Shown: positions 17,084 to 25,914 of the stretch, in pieces | How the letters are laid out: each line of letters begins with the position of its first letter | How positions within the stretch are numbered: position 1 is the stretch's first letter | Source of the DNA: Lachnoclostridium sp. An169 | GTDB lineage: Bacteria > Bacillota > Clostridia > Lachnospirales > Lachnospiraceae | Direction of reading: 5' to 3' | Length of the DNA: 64,000 nt | NCBI RefSeq assembly: GCF_002160525.1 | Contig: NZ_NFKT01000022.1 | Coordinates: 1-64,000 of the forward strand | The notes under the pieces: model-generated | Database searches by the model: none | Seen by the model: only the letters and a program-made list of their open reading frames with translations | Told to the model about the DNA's origin: nothing | Program-made: the position numbers and the translations under genes

Positions 17084-20000
17084 CTACGCCCTCCCATCTG
17101 TCACGCGGATGATCCTCTCGTCTGCCTTTGCACCCTCTCTCCAAGCCGTAACCTTTGCCATCCCTTCTCTTCTGCCGTATGCCCTGCTGCCTTCGATGGA
17201 GAGCACCTCCGGGTCTGAAGAGCAGTATTCTGCCTCACCACCGTCTGACATTCGCAGGATCGTCCCTTTTCCGACTGCCAGAGACGGGTACTCGCCCTCG
17301 ATGCCCCGGTCTGTCCGGAGCAGATCCAGGGAGATGACCGGCGGGGCAGAGACATTTCCAGCAACACTGCAGAGAGATTCCGCCAGTCCCTCCTGCCGAC
17401 GCCCGGACAGTTTTTCCCTGGACAGTTCTTCCCCGGGCAGTTCTTCCGGGAGCAACTCTTCCGCGGGCGCGGGCAGCTCTTCTAAGAGCCAGTACACTCC
17501 GCCTGCCCATGTGTCAAATTCCAGTGTTTCCCCGCGCAGACGCTCTTCCCGGCTCTCTGCACTGATTCCGGCACTTCCGCAGAAATCTGCTTCTTTTTCC
17601 CGCAAATTTCCTTCTTCGTACAATTCTTCGCTCTGCTCATCTGTCCCCCGCGAGTCTTTCCTCCACAGATACACATCCTTCCCGCTCCAGGGATTATGGA
17701 TCCTGCACCGTTTTCCTTTTTCCGAGGTAATTTTCACCGGTCCCAGTTTTCCGTCTCTGACGTCCGCTGCCACGAGAAACGCCCCTTTTGCCCGAAGTTC
17801 AAAGGACACATCCCATTCCATAGGCCAGGCGGGGGCCACATGGATCACATGGTCAAAATTATCCGGCCCGTCGGATATGGACTGAAGCAGCGCCGCCTGC
17901 ATCTGGTCGGAGAACACACCCAGTTCCTGGATAGAGTAGCTCTCCTCCCCGTTTGTAAAAGGAAGCCTGTTCGGGAAATACTGTTCTCCCGTGGGCTTCG
18001 GATTCTTCATGTGAAACGCCCGCAGTACATAGGGCAGGCACTCCCGGATCAGATCCGTCCTGCCGAGCATCGCCGCTGCCACCAGGATCCGGTTCCAGCT
18101 GTATCCGCACTCGTCCGCATGGGAGGGGATCCCCTGCTTCAGCCGTTTGATCACCGGAAGAGCATCGAGGGTGCGGTTTGCCGTCTCCCATTCCCGGGGA
18201 TTTTTCTTTTTCGTCTCCAGGTTCAGCAGATCATAGCTGAATGTCACCCTCAGCCTGCAGTCATTGGGATTTCCCTCTGACATCATACAGCATGGTTTTC
18301 TTCCTATGGCAAATGTCTCGCCCCCGGTATTCTCCGCTTCGCCTGTTTTCTCATCCTTATTTACATTCAGCCGCCCGACAGCGTCCTCCATACTGCTCAG
18401 AGGATAGGGCGGCAGAATCTCCGCCATGTGTTTCCATTCCTCACGCAGTTCTTCGTCTATCCCCAGCATTTCCGATATGCGGATCACTGCCGGGTAAATC
18501 CCTTTCATAATAACCACATCATCCATGACGTCTTTTGCATAAGTGACGGATTCCGCCCACCCCAGATGTCCGATGTGGTACGTCCCGTCCTCCATCTCCC
18601 CGCAGGGGTGGAAACGGTAGAACTCCGCCACGCCTTTGAGCCAGGGATAGATCCTCTCCAGGAAATCTTCATCCGCTGTGTAAAAATACTGCTCCAGCAT
18701 GGAATTTCCCGCATCTCCGGCGTCGTAGGAGAGATTGGAGTGCCAGCGGAATTTCTGCAGACCGCCCTCCCGCCGTTCCACTTCGGAGTAAAACACCGCC
18801 CACCGGGAATTGAGCCCGCTCCGGTCTGCCATAAAGGACAGAAGCCGTTCTGTCGCCGGAGCATCGTACAGAAACGCATTTTTCAGATCCCGGGCGATCT
18901 CGTCGGGCAGGATCTCCGGTCCGGAAAAACCTTCCGTCTCCGGCAGATAGATCCCTCCGTTTCCGCCAAACTGCTGTTCACAGGCTTTCTGATAGCGTGG
19001 GAGATTGCGCAGGAGCATCCCGAAAAGAGGCTCGTTGCACTCCCCGTGGTTTGCCTGGGCAAGCCCGTAGTGGGAACGGCTCTGGTTATACCACCAGAAC
19101 TGACCGCCCCATGTCCTCACATCCCCTTTTGTAGAAAACAGGAGTCCGTTAAACTTGGCGGGATAGTCCCCCCGCATGGTGCTTCCGATATAGTAGAGGT
19201 ATGTATACCAGGCCCTGTAAAAGTCCGGATGATCCGGTGTGTAGATGTAGGACTTTTCCCAGTAGGCGTGCCACCATGCTTCATGGGTGGATCTGATCTC
19301 TTCCGGAGACGTCTGTTTCGCGCTTTCACGCGCCTGTTCAGCGGCTGACTCCGCACCCGCCAGAGAGGAAAACGAAGCCCCGCTTGCGAAAAATATTTGA
19401 TACTGCTCTGCCGTCGGAAGAATCGTCAGAGTGATACTCTCAGGTGTCCCGGGCATCTGCTCTGCCGTCTTTTCTGCGGTCCGTCTCGCGTTCCGCTCTG
19501 TTATCTGTCCCACGTTCTGCTCTGTCATTCGCTCCGCTATGCAGTCTGTAGTCTGCCCTGCCGCCCGCTCCGCAGTGTCTCCTCCCGGCGCATTTTTTAT
19601 ATCAAGTACCTCTGCATTCTCTGCCCATGCCCGCACACAGGAGGCGCAGAAGTGGTCATTTTCCCGGATTCCTGTACTGCACGGCTCGGAAAATTCCTGT
19701 GTCAGCAGGATCTCCTCCACGCGCGCGGAAACTGCGGACTTCGCCCGGTGATTTTTCCGCTCCACCAGTTCCGGGCGGAGCATGGACAGCGTGATGCGGA
19801 TCGGTTTTTTCACCTGACGGACATCCTTAAAGCTGCACACGAAGACGTCCGCTTCAGACCATACCCGGATATCCGCTTCCACCCCGCCACCGGATATTTC
19901 CAGGCAGGCGTCGTACATATGGAGGATCTGCCGGGTCTCCTCATGAAACACCTCTTCTTCAAAATCGATCTGTACCCCGGCACATCCTCCGCAGTACTCG

Positions 20001-20227
20001 TTTGCCCCATAGTAATCCGGGGAGTCCATCTTCCATTCTCCGGCTGTGGTAGCCCCATTGGTGGCAAACACATCGACCCGGTTCACCTGCATATTGATCA
20101 TTTCCGGATCAATCCATACCATAGATCCGGTGCGCCCGTTTCCAAGGGGCATGCCCTGATAAGGCTCGGGCGTCGACCCGCAGTAATACAAGTCGGCCCG
20201 CTGTGTAAGACTTCTGTAGTCTGTCAT
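17084..20227 (-). CDS. Large clan GH-L-like six-hairpin glycosidase with a C-terminal Ig-like domain
   Basis: 1047 aa. The ATG at 20227 is preferred to an in-frame GTG 9 nt upstream because AGGTGAG sits 5 nt before it. The N-terminus (PYQGMPLGNGRTGSMVWIDP, NRVDVFATNGAT) matches the LGNGxxGxMVW signature of GH95/DUF5703-type proteins. The middle is Trp/Tyr-rich (TWGGQFWWYNQSRSHYGLAQ) with many helices, and the end of the barrel reads SIQELGVFSDQMQAALLQS. A C-terminal segment (about 970-1047; SLAVGKGTILRMSDGGEAEY) looks like a Big_2-type Ig fold, unusual for a protein without signal peptide. Two low-complexity inserts are coded by in-frame repeats (about residues 215-265 and 915-945). Substrate unknown; alpha-fucose-like residues are a guess from the clan. 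Confidence 0.72.
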   Translation of the reverse strand: MTDYRSLTQRADLYYCGSTPEPYQGMPLGNGRTGSMVWIDPEMINMQVNRVDVFATNGATTAGEWKMDSPDYYGANEYCGGCAGVQIDFEEEVFHEETRQILHMYDACLEISGGGVEADIRVWSEADVFVCSFKDVRQVKKPIRITLSMLRPELVERKNHRAKSAVSARVEEILLTQEFSEPCSTGIRENDHFCASCVRAWAENAEVLDIKNAPGGDTAERAAGQTTDCIAERMTEQNVGQITERNARRTAEKTAEQMPGTPESITLTILPTAEQYQIFFASGASFSSLAGAESAAEQARESAKQTSPEEIRSTHEAWWHAYWEKSYIYTPDHPDFYRAWYTYLYYIGSTMRGDYPAKFNGLLFSTKGDVRTWGGQFWWYNQSRSHYGLAQANHGECNEPLFGMLLRNLPRYQKACEQQFGGNGGIYLPETEGFSGPEILPDEIARDLKNAFLYDAPATERLLSFMADRSGLNSRWAVFYSEVERREGGLQKFRWHSNLSYDAGDAGNSMLEQYFYTADEDFLERIYPWLKGVAEFYRFHPCGEMEDGTYHIGHLGWAESVTYAKDVMDDVVIMKGIYPAVIRISEMLGIDEELREEWKHMAEILPPYPLSSMEDAVGRLNVNKDEKTGEAENTGGETFAIGRKPCCMMSEGNPNDCRLRVTFSYDLLNLETKKKNPREWETANRTLDALPVIKRLKQGIPSHADECGYSWNRILVAAAMLGRTDLIRECLPYVLRAFHMKNPKPTGEQYFPNRLPFTNGEESYSIQELGVFSDQMQAALLQSISDGPDNFDHVIHVAPAWPMEWDVSFELRAKGAFLVAADVRDGKLGPVKITSEKGKRCRIHNPWSGKDVYLWRKDSRGTDEQSEELYEEGNLREKEADFCGSAGISAESREERLRGETLEFDTWAGGVYWLLEELPAPAEELLPEELPGEELSREKLSGRRQEGLAESLCSVAGNVSAPPVISLDLLRTDRGIEGEYPSLAVGKGTILRMSDGGEAEYCSSDPEVLSIEGSRAYGRREGMAKVTAWREGAKADERIIRVTDGRA
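17406..17465. repeat. 15-bp in-frame minisatellite in the clan GH-L gene
   Basis: Four tandem 15-bp units (17406, 17421, 17436, 17451) encode EELxx / EKLSG five-residue repeats in an acidic linker before the Ig-like domain. Confidence 0.8.
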
Positions 20228-20254
20228 TTTTCTCACCTGCTCTTCGTCATATTT

Positions 20255-22096
20255 CTACCGGTACCACTCTGCCTGTGCATTATACATTCTGCGGTACTCC
20301 GCGCACCGCCCCATCAGCTGTTCATGGGTACCGGCGTCTGTACACCGGCCCTCTTCCATAACAAGGATCCGGTCCGCGATCTTTGCCGCGCCAATCCTGT
20401 GAGTGACCAGTACTGCCGTCCGCCCTCTCGTGATCTCCGCAAATTTATGATAGAGGGCGCTCTCTTCGATGGGGTCGATCGCCGCAGTCGGTTCGTCTAG
20501 CACGATAAAACCACAATTTCTGTAGATTCCTCTAGCGATGGCGATACGCTGCCATTGACCACCCGAGAGATCGATTCCGCCGAACTCCACGGCCAGATTC
20601 GTATCCATAGGCAGGCCGATCCCCATGCTTTCCAGTAAAGCTCTTGCTTTTTCTTCGTCCTCCGGCTCCTCTATGTCGCTGATCATGACATTTTCTTTCA
20701 GGGACATCTTATAGCGCCGGAAATCCTGGAACACAGCCGACACGCCCCGTGTCCTGGCTTTATTAGCTTTCCCGTCATCTGAATGTTTCCTTCTGTCCGC
20801 TGTCTCTTCTGGTATTGTTTCCCACCTTTCAGCCAACTCAACCGTCCCGGAAGTCGGCTCATAGAGCCCCAGCAGGATCTTGCCAAGCGTGGTTTTTCCC
20901 GAACCGTTCTGTCCCACCAGGGCCACGGTTTCCCCTTCTCTGATCTCCAGGTTCAGGTCTTTGAGCACGTCCGTTTCCGAATTGGGATAGCGGAAACAGA
21001 CGTTTTTCAACTTAATGGCTGCAGACCCGGAAGCATTTTCTGATGAAATTCCTGCCGGACTTCCCGCCTCTCTTCCCGGTATTTTCTCCTCTTCCTCCGG
21101 GAGTTCGAGAAATTCCAGAAGGCTTTTCACTGCGCCCATAGAACCGATATTTTCACCGATGTCTCCGCTGACCAGTTCTTTCATCTCATCAAAAAGCAGG
21201 CCGATACCATTGAGCACCGCCGCAAAGGCCCCCACCGAGACTGCTCCCGCCACAACGTCGGAAAAAAGCATGTAAAGAACAACTCCGTATCCGGTCAGCG
21301 TCACCAGTTTACATAAAAGATCGATCCGCAGGCTCCTTGTCTTATATTTCATTTCCAGAGAATTGACGACGCCCATCACTTCAAAAAATAAGTTCCGGAA
21401 GAAATCCACCGCCCCCAGGATCCTTGTCTCCTTGAAATACTCCCTGGACGTAATACACTGTTTATAGTAATCCATTTTCCGCGCAGGAGCCGCGGTGTCG
21501 TCCACCAGACGTTCCTTTGCCTTTATCTTAAAATAATATCCCAGGCACACCGGCAGGAAAATGAGGGCAACAGCAAAGATGAACTTGGGGTCCACCGTGT
21601 AAAAATAACTTCCCAGAAACAGGTACAGAGGCAGATGGCATGTGAACGGCGTAAAGCAGATAAAGAGGAGAAAGATCGCTTCATCCCTGCCCTGGACTGC
21701 CTTTTGAAACTGATTGTAGATCTGTTCATTTTCAAAATTGATGGCCTTCAGGCGGTCGGACTTTCTGTGCAGTTCCCAGGTGATATCCCTGTTTATGATA
21801 TCAAAGATCACATTCATAATATAAACGCTTAAACCGTTCAGGATCTGATTGACAACCGTTACTGCACCGTACAGAAGCGCCGCACGGACCACGCCCGGTT
21901 TCCCCGTCTCACCGCTGACAGCTCCGATGACCACATCGTATAGATTCTGGGAAAGCCAGATCAGGATCCCCATGCACAGACTGTTTGCGATGCTGACCAG
22001 GGCGCTGAGCGCAAAAAGTCCCGGACAGGATCTGACCATTTTCGGGAACATCACCCGGATAGTTTTTAAAAATGCATTATTATTCTTTTTCAACAT
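20255..22096 (-). CDS. ABC exporter half-transporter 2 (TMD-NBD fusion)
   Basis: 613 aa. The start is the ATG at 22096, inside the last codons of the upstream exporter (17-nt overlap), with GAAGGAG 5-6 nt before it; translation is probably coupled. About 300 residues of membrane helices are followed by the ATPase: Walker A GQNGSGKTTLGK, Q-loop VFQDF, signature LSGGQWQRIAIAR, Walker B FIVLDEPTAAID and H-loop THR. After Walker A it has a charged insert (about residues 420-445, ending KANKARTRG) not usual in the family. Such exporters move peptides, drugs or lipids outward, powered by ATP. With the gene at 22080 it probably forms a heterodimer. There is no peptidase C39 domain. It is odd to find it inside a glycosidase operon. 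Confidence 0.88.
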   Translation of the reverse strand: MLKKNNNAFLKTIRVMFPKMVRSCPGLFALSALVSIANSLCMGILIWLSQNLYDVVIGAVSGETGKPGVVRAALLYGAVTVVNQILNGLSVYIMNVIFDIINRDITWELHRKSDRLKAINFENEQIYNQFQKAVQGRDEAIFLLFICFTPFTCHLPLYLFLGSYFYTVDPKFIFAVALIFLPVCLGYYFKIKAKERLVDDTAAPARKMDYYKQCITSREYFKETRILGAVDFFRNLFFEVMGVVNSLEMKYKTRSLRIDLLCKLVTLTGYGVVLYMLFSDVVAGAVSVGAFAAVLNGIGLLFDEMKELVSGDIGENIGSMGAVKSLLEFLELPEEEEKIPGREAGSPAGISSENASGSAAIKLKNVCFRYPNSETDVLKDLNLEIREGETVALVGQNGSGKTTLGKILLGLYEPTSGTVELAERWETIPEETADRRKHSDDGKANKARTRGVSAVFQDFRRYKMSLKENVMISDIEEPEDEEKARALLESMGIGLPMDTNLAVEFGGIDLSGGQWQRIAIARGIYRNCGFIVLDEPTAAIDPIEESALYHKFAEITRGRTAVLVTHRIGAAKIADRILVMEEGRCTDAGTHEQLMGRCAEYRRMYNAQAEWYR

Positions 22097-23858
22097 ACCA
22101 CTCCTTCTGACTCTCATACATTTCTGAAAATACGGTATGCCCAATCATCAGCCCGTCAAATGTCCCCTGCTCGCATACCCGTCCGCCGCCGATCACGTAA
22201 ATGCAGTCCGAATCCCGTGTCACCGCCAGGCGGTGGGATATGGTCACTGTGGTCTTTTTTCTGAATGCACTATTCAGGGAATCATAAAACTGCTGTTCCG
22301 CGATGGGATCCAGAGCCGCTGTCGGTTCATCCAGAAATACCAGTTCCGAACTGCCGATCAGGTTTCGTGCAAGGGCAAGCCTCTGCCACTGACCGCCGGA
22401 GAAATCCTGTCCGTCCCAGAAATGACTCCCCAGGAACGTATCCGCACCGCCTTTGTAGCTCTGCACGGTCTCGAAAAGCCCCACATCTGCCAAACCCCTG
22501 TCAATCTCTTCGGGACTCACCCTGTCCGTGCGCCGGAGCGCCCCTACCAGGATATTGTCCCTAACCGTCAGCGCATATCTGCTGAAATCCTGGAAAACCG
22601 CGGCGCACAGCCTCCTCACCTGGTCCTTCCGGTATTCTTTTATATTTCTCCCGTTCAGGTAAATGCTTCCCTCATATCCGTCATACACACCCAGAATCAG
22701 CTTCACAAGCGTTGTCTTCCCGGCGCCGTTTATGCCGACGATGCTGTACTTCTTTCCCGCCTCGATTTTCAGGGACAGATGTCTCAGGATGTATTTGTCC
22801 GTGTCCGGATATTTAAAAGACAAGTTCCGGCATTCCAGTGACTCAAAGTGCTCCAGAGCTGCCCCGGCTTTCTCCAGTTTTTCTCCCTCCTGCTTTTCCT
22901 CTTCAAGGGACAGAAATTTCTGAAAATCTTTCATATATTCATTCGCCGCTGTAAGGGCATCCACATCCTGCATGAACTCCCAGGCGATCGCTTTTACCAG
23001 TGCATAAAGGGAACTTACAAGAGATATGTAGAGTCCCACGCTCATGCTTCCGCTCATCACCGGGTCGATCAGCATCATCGCCGCGATCACTGCAATCAGC
23101 GCGGTAAATACACTTCCGGCCTTGCTTTTTATATACCAACGGATACTCGTCTTCAGTTTCAGCAGACGGGCAGTCTCCGAATTTCTCCACCACTCTTCAT
23201 TGATATGGTTGCCATAGCGGAAAAGCTTTCTCTCACTGACATACTCTCTCCGGAGCATGATCTCGGAGAAATAGTCTGCTTTCCTTTTCGCTTTTGTCAC
23301 TTCTTTCACCGCGTTGTAGGAAGCACGTCCGCTTTTTACTGCCAGAATGAACAGCGGTACGGAGCAGGAGAGTATGATTACCGCGGGCAGAAGAGCTCCG
23401 CCTGCCAGTACCACGACGATCCCCACAGTCTTCACAACAAAACTGATGACATTCAGATAACTGCTGTAGCACTGAACGATCTGCTTTTCCGCGTCCGGCA
23501 CCACCCGGTCTGCCAGATCCATCGCCGTCTTATTTTCGATATACCTGTACTGCATTTTTGCGTACTTGTCCAAAATAATCCGGCTGCTCTCTCTGCGCAC
23601 GCCATTCAGCAGATATGTATTTATCCATTCCATGAGGTTCGGCTCCAGCCAGACAAAAAGCTGCATGCCCACATAGACCAGGATCAATACCAGGACCTGC
23701 AGGATATCCCTTTCACCGCTCTCAAAATACCGAAGCACTGTGTCAAGGAACCGTGCCAGAACCACAACCATGGCGCTCTGCACGGCTCCTGATAATATTT
23801 TCAGGAGAAAAAGCGCGCCCGAAGCGACGGGAGCAGCTTTAAAATTAAGCTTTATCAC
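22080..23858 (-). CDS. ABC exporter half-transporter 1 (TMD-NBD fusion)
   Basis: 592 aa from a GTG start (14-nt overlap with the PEP-synthase-like gene upstream). GGAAGGAAAAG is the nearest purine-rich site, about 13 nt away, so initiation may depend on coupling. Six membrane helices in residues 1-320 are followed by Walker A GINGAGKTTLVK, Q-loop AVFQDF, signature FSGGQWQRLALAR, Walker B LVFLDEPTAALD and switch TISHR. Both this and the partner half keep the catalytic Glu after Walker B (DEPT), so neither ATPase site is visibly degenerate. Base use is like that of the operon's glycosidases. Substrate unknown; the upstream enzyme suggests a small phosphorylated or phosphorylatable molecule (inference). 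Confidence 0.88.
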   Translation of the reverse strand: MIKLNFKAAPVASGALFLLKILSGAVQSAMVVVLARFLDTVLRYFESGERDILQVLVLILVYVGMQLFVWLEPNLMEWINTYLLNGVRRESSRIILDKYAKMQYRYIENKTAMDLADRVVPDAEKQIVQCYSSYLNVISFVVKTVGIVVVLAGGALLPAVIILSCSVPLFILAVKSGRASYNAVKEVTKAKRKADYFSEIMLRREYVSERKLFRYGNHINEEWWRNSETARLLKLKTSIRWYIKSKAGSVFTALIAVIAAMMLIDPVMSGSMSVGLYISLVSSLYALVKAIAWEFMQDVDALTAANEYMKDFQKFLSLEEEKQEGEKLEKAGAALEHFESLECRNLSFKYPDTDKYILRHLSLKIEAGKKYSIVGINGAGKTTLVKLILGVYDGYEGSIYLNGRNIKEYRKDQVRRLCAAVFQDFSRYALTVRDNILVGALRRTDRVSPEEIDRGLADVGLFETVQSYKGGADTFLGSHFWDGQDFSGGQWQRLALARNLIGSSELVFLDEPTAALDPIAEQQFYDSLNSAFRKKTTVTISHRLAVTRDSDCIYVIGGGRVCEQGTFDGLMIGHTVFSEMYESQKEWYVEKE

Positions 23859-25860
23859 TTATACATACTTTTCCTTCCGTAGCATTTAATTGAATTTCCA
23901 TTCCATCTTCAAATCTGTAATTAATCCCTCCGACGGCAGGGATATGCATTTCTCTCGCCAGGATAGCCCCATGGCTTAAAATGCTGCTTTCGGGAATGAT
24001 CAGCCCTTTAATATTGAAAAAATATGCAGAAAGGACCGGCGATATCCAGTTACTGTATACAATACTTCCGCTCGGAATATTAACGATTTCAAAAATGTCA
24101 CCCGGATTTTTTAATACATAGACCTTGCCGGATGTATATCCCTGTGAAACGGTAACTCCTTCCAAAGTACTTTTTGATTCAGAACCGGCATAAACTCCAA
24201 CACCATTTTCTATCACTAACGGCATATCATAATTCTTGCAGGATTCAAAACTTTTACGCCGCAGTTCTGCCACTTCCGATGAAACTTTCTTCCCCTCAGC
24301 CAGATCCTTTAATTCATGAAACTCATAAAACCAGATGCTGTCTTTCTGCAAATTAAGTTTACTTTCTATTTTCTGCAGTAAATTCCGTATGACATATGAC
24401 CCCAGGCACAACAGATAATCATCATCTTCTGTCCTCTGCACCACTTTCCTGTATCTTTCGATTAATGCACAAATATTTTCATCAAAATCCCTGCTGTTGT
24501 ATAACGGTTCTCCCGCTTCCTCATTAATTTCCCGTTCGCCGATAATATCAATGATCTGATCCAGATAATCGGCCAGACTCTTGCACATAATGTAAAACGG
24601 ATGGGATGTCTCCGCACCGTATTTTTTTAGAAACAATGCCTTTTTTTCATCAAAATCCGAAGTCCCTTTATTTTGCAGCAGCTTTATAAAATCTTTTCTT
24701 TTGTTTGTATTTATTGTGTCTATCGAATGCATTACACTGAAAAATACATCCTGATAATTCTCAAATTTTTCTTTTAACGCATCGATTAATTCCTGATAAC
24801 AAGTTTTTCTATATATGAACCAGTTCACATTCATATACGATTCCACCGCACCGCGATAGATCTGAACTGAAGATTCCAGCATTTCAATATCTGCTTTTTC
24901 TTTCCGATCCAGAAGATCCTGAAATATTCCCATATAATGCTGCGAAATAGAATCCCAGTCTTTCCATTGTTCATCATCGATACTTTTTAAACGGAACTCA
25001 CTGCTGAAATATACATAATTTTCTATTATAATATGAGGTCTTTCCGTCAGCAGTCCCGACGGATCCAGAGTCCGGATCAAAGGTGTAAACGGGAGCGACA
25101 GCTCTTCCTGCAGGATCCATATTCCTTCAATATTTTTTACACTGTCAAGTGGTATTTTTATTTTGCCGGTAGTCATCGGACGGCATTGTAAGAAAATGAT
25201 CGTTCCTTCACTAACACAAAATTCGACATCAACATTCGCATTCAACAGTTCCCGCAGCCTTCTTTCCGCATCTGTCAGGTCTCGAATAACCGATTCAGAA
25301 ACATATCCCGGATTTTCTCTGATCCACCCTCTGTTATCAACATATAAATCTGGTGTAATGTCTCCTTTTACCAAATGACTGCATGAAGTATCTGCAAACT
25401 CGATCACAATATCTTTTCCGGAGTCATAAGGAGAGGCTGAAAACATGATCCCGGAGAAATCACAATCGATATATGGCTGGACAATGATTCCCATATTCCT
25501 CCAGTCATTTCCTGCAGAATCCAGGACTTGGCACGAAGCGCTCATCACTTGTTCATACGATTTGACTCTTACACTTTCAAACACCCCTGCCATAGAAGTT
25601 TCCTGCGAATCTTCTTTTTGAAATGAGGAACGCACGATCAATTCTTCTGAAATGCTGAAGTGCTTTTTCACTGCATTTTCTATTTCCTGGCAGACTTCCT
25701 CTTTTGTAACGTCCATTTTCCATGCAGCCGGGCACTTCACTGCCAGTGTTGCCGGAATATTTATCCCATTCTTTTTCATAAGCCACAGATTCTTCGCCTT
25801 ATTGCCATACAAAGCAATTTCTTTTTCACAGATTTCATCCAGAACATTAATCCTCTGCAT
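23845..25860 (-). CDS. PEP-synthase/rifampin-phosphotransferase-like enzyme
   Basis: 671 aa. AGGAGG is 8 nt before the ATG. The N-terminal domain (GNKAKNLWLMKKNGINIPAT, later VRSSFQKEDSQETSMAGVFE) matches the PPDK/PEP-synthase ATP-grasp module. The C-terminus is the swivelling phosphohistidine domain (GVTVSQGYTSGKVYVL, then SHGAILAREMHIPAVGG) with His630 as the likely phospho-carrier. The middle (about 270-560) shows no PEP/pyruvate barrel and is unrecognised, as in rifampin phosphotransferases, where a third domain binds the acceptor. Those enzymes use ATP to put a phosphate on a small molecule, releasing AMP and Pi. At 671 aa it is shorter than rifampin phosphotransferase (about 860). The DNA is visibly AT-richer than its neighbours, suggesting acquisition from elsewhere. 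It is coupled by overlap to two ABC exporters. Confidence 0.78.
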   Translation of the reverse strand: MQRINVLDEICEKEIALYGNKAKNLWLMKKNGINIPATLAVKCPAAWKMDVTKEEVCQEIENAVKKHFSISEELIVRSSFQKEDSQETSMAGVFESVRVKSYEQVMSASCQVLDSAGNDWRNMGIIVQPYIDCDFSGIMFSASPYDSGKDIVIEFADTSCSHLVKGDITPDLYVDNRGWIRENPGYVSESVIRDLTDAERRLRELLNANVDVEFCVSEGTIIFLQCRPMTTGKIKIPLDSVKNIEGIWILQEELSLPFTPLIRTLDPSGLLTERPHIIIENYVYFSSEFRLKSIDDEQWKDWDSISQHYMGIFQDLLDRKEKADIEMLESSVQIYRGAVESYMNVNWFIYRKTCYQELIDALKEKFENYQDVFFSVMHSIDTINTNKRKDFIKLLQNKGTSDFDEKKALFLKKYGAETSHPFYIMCKSLADYLDQIIDIIGEREINEEAGEPLYNSRDFDENICALIERYRKVVQRTEDDDYLLCLGSYVIRNLLQKIESKLNLQKDSIWFYEFHELKDLAEGKKVSSEVAELRRKSFESCKNYDMPLVIENGVGVYAGSESKSTLEGVTVSQGYTSGKVYVLKNPGDIFEIVNIPSGSIVYSNWISPVLSAYFFNIKGLIIPESSILSHGAILAREMHIPAVGGINYRFEDGMEIQLNATEGKVCISDKA

Positions 25861-25914
25861 TCCTATAACCTCCTGAACTGTAAATCATTGTTACCCCTGT
25901 GCCATCACACCATA

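Noticed and set aside
23845..25860. Genuine PEP synthase or pyruvate phosphate dikinase
   Set aside because: Too short, no PEP/pyruvate barrel motifs in the C-terminal direction, and the domain order is ATP-grasp, unknown middle, phosphohistidine at the very end.
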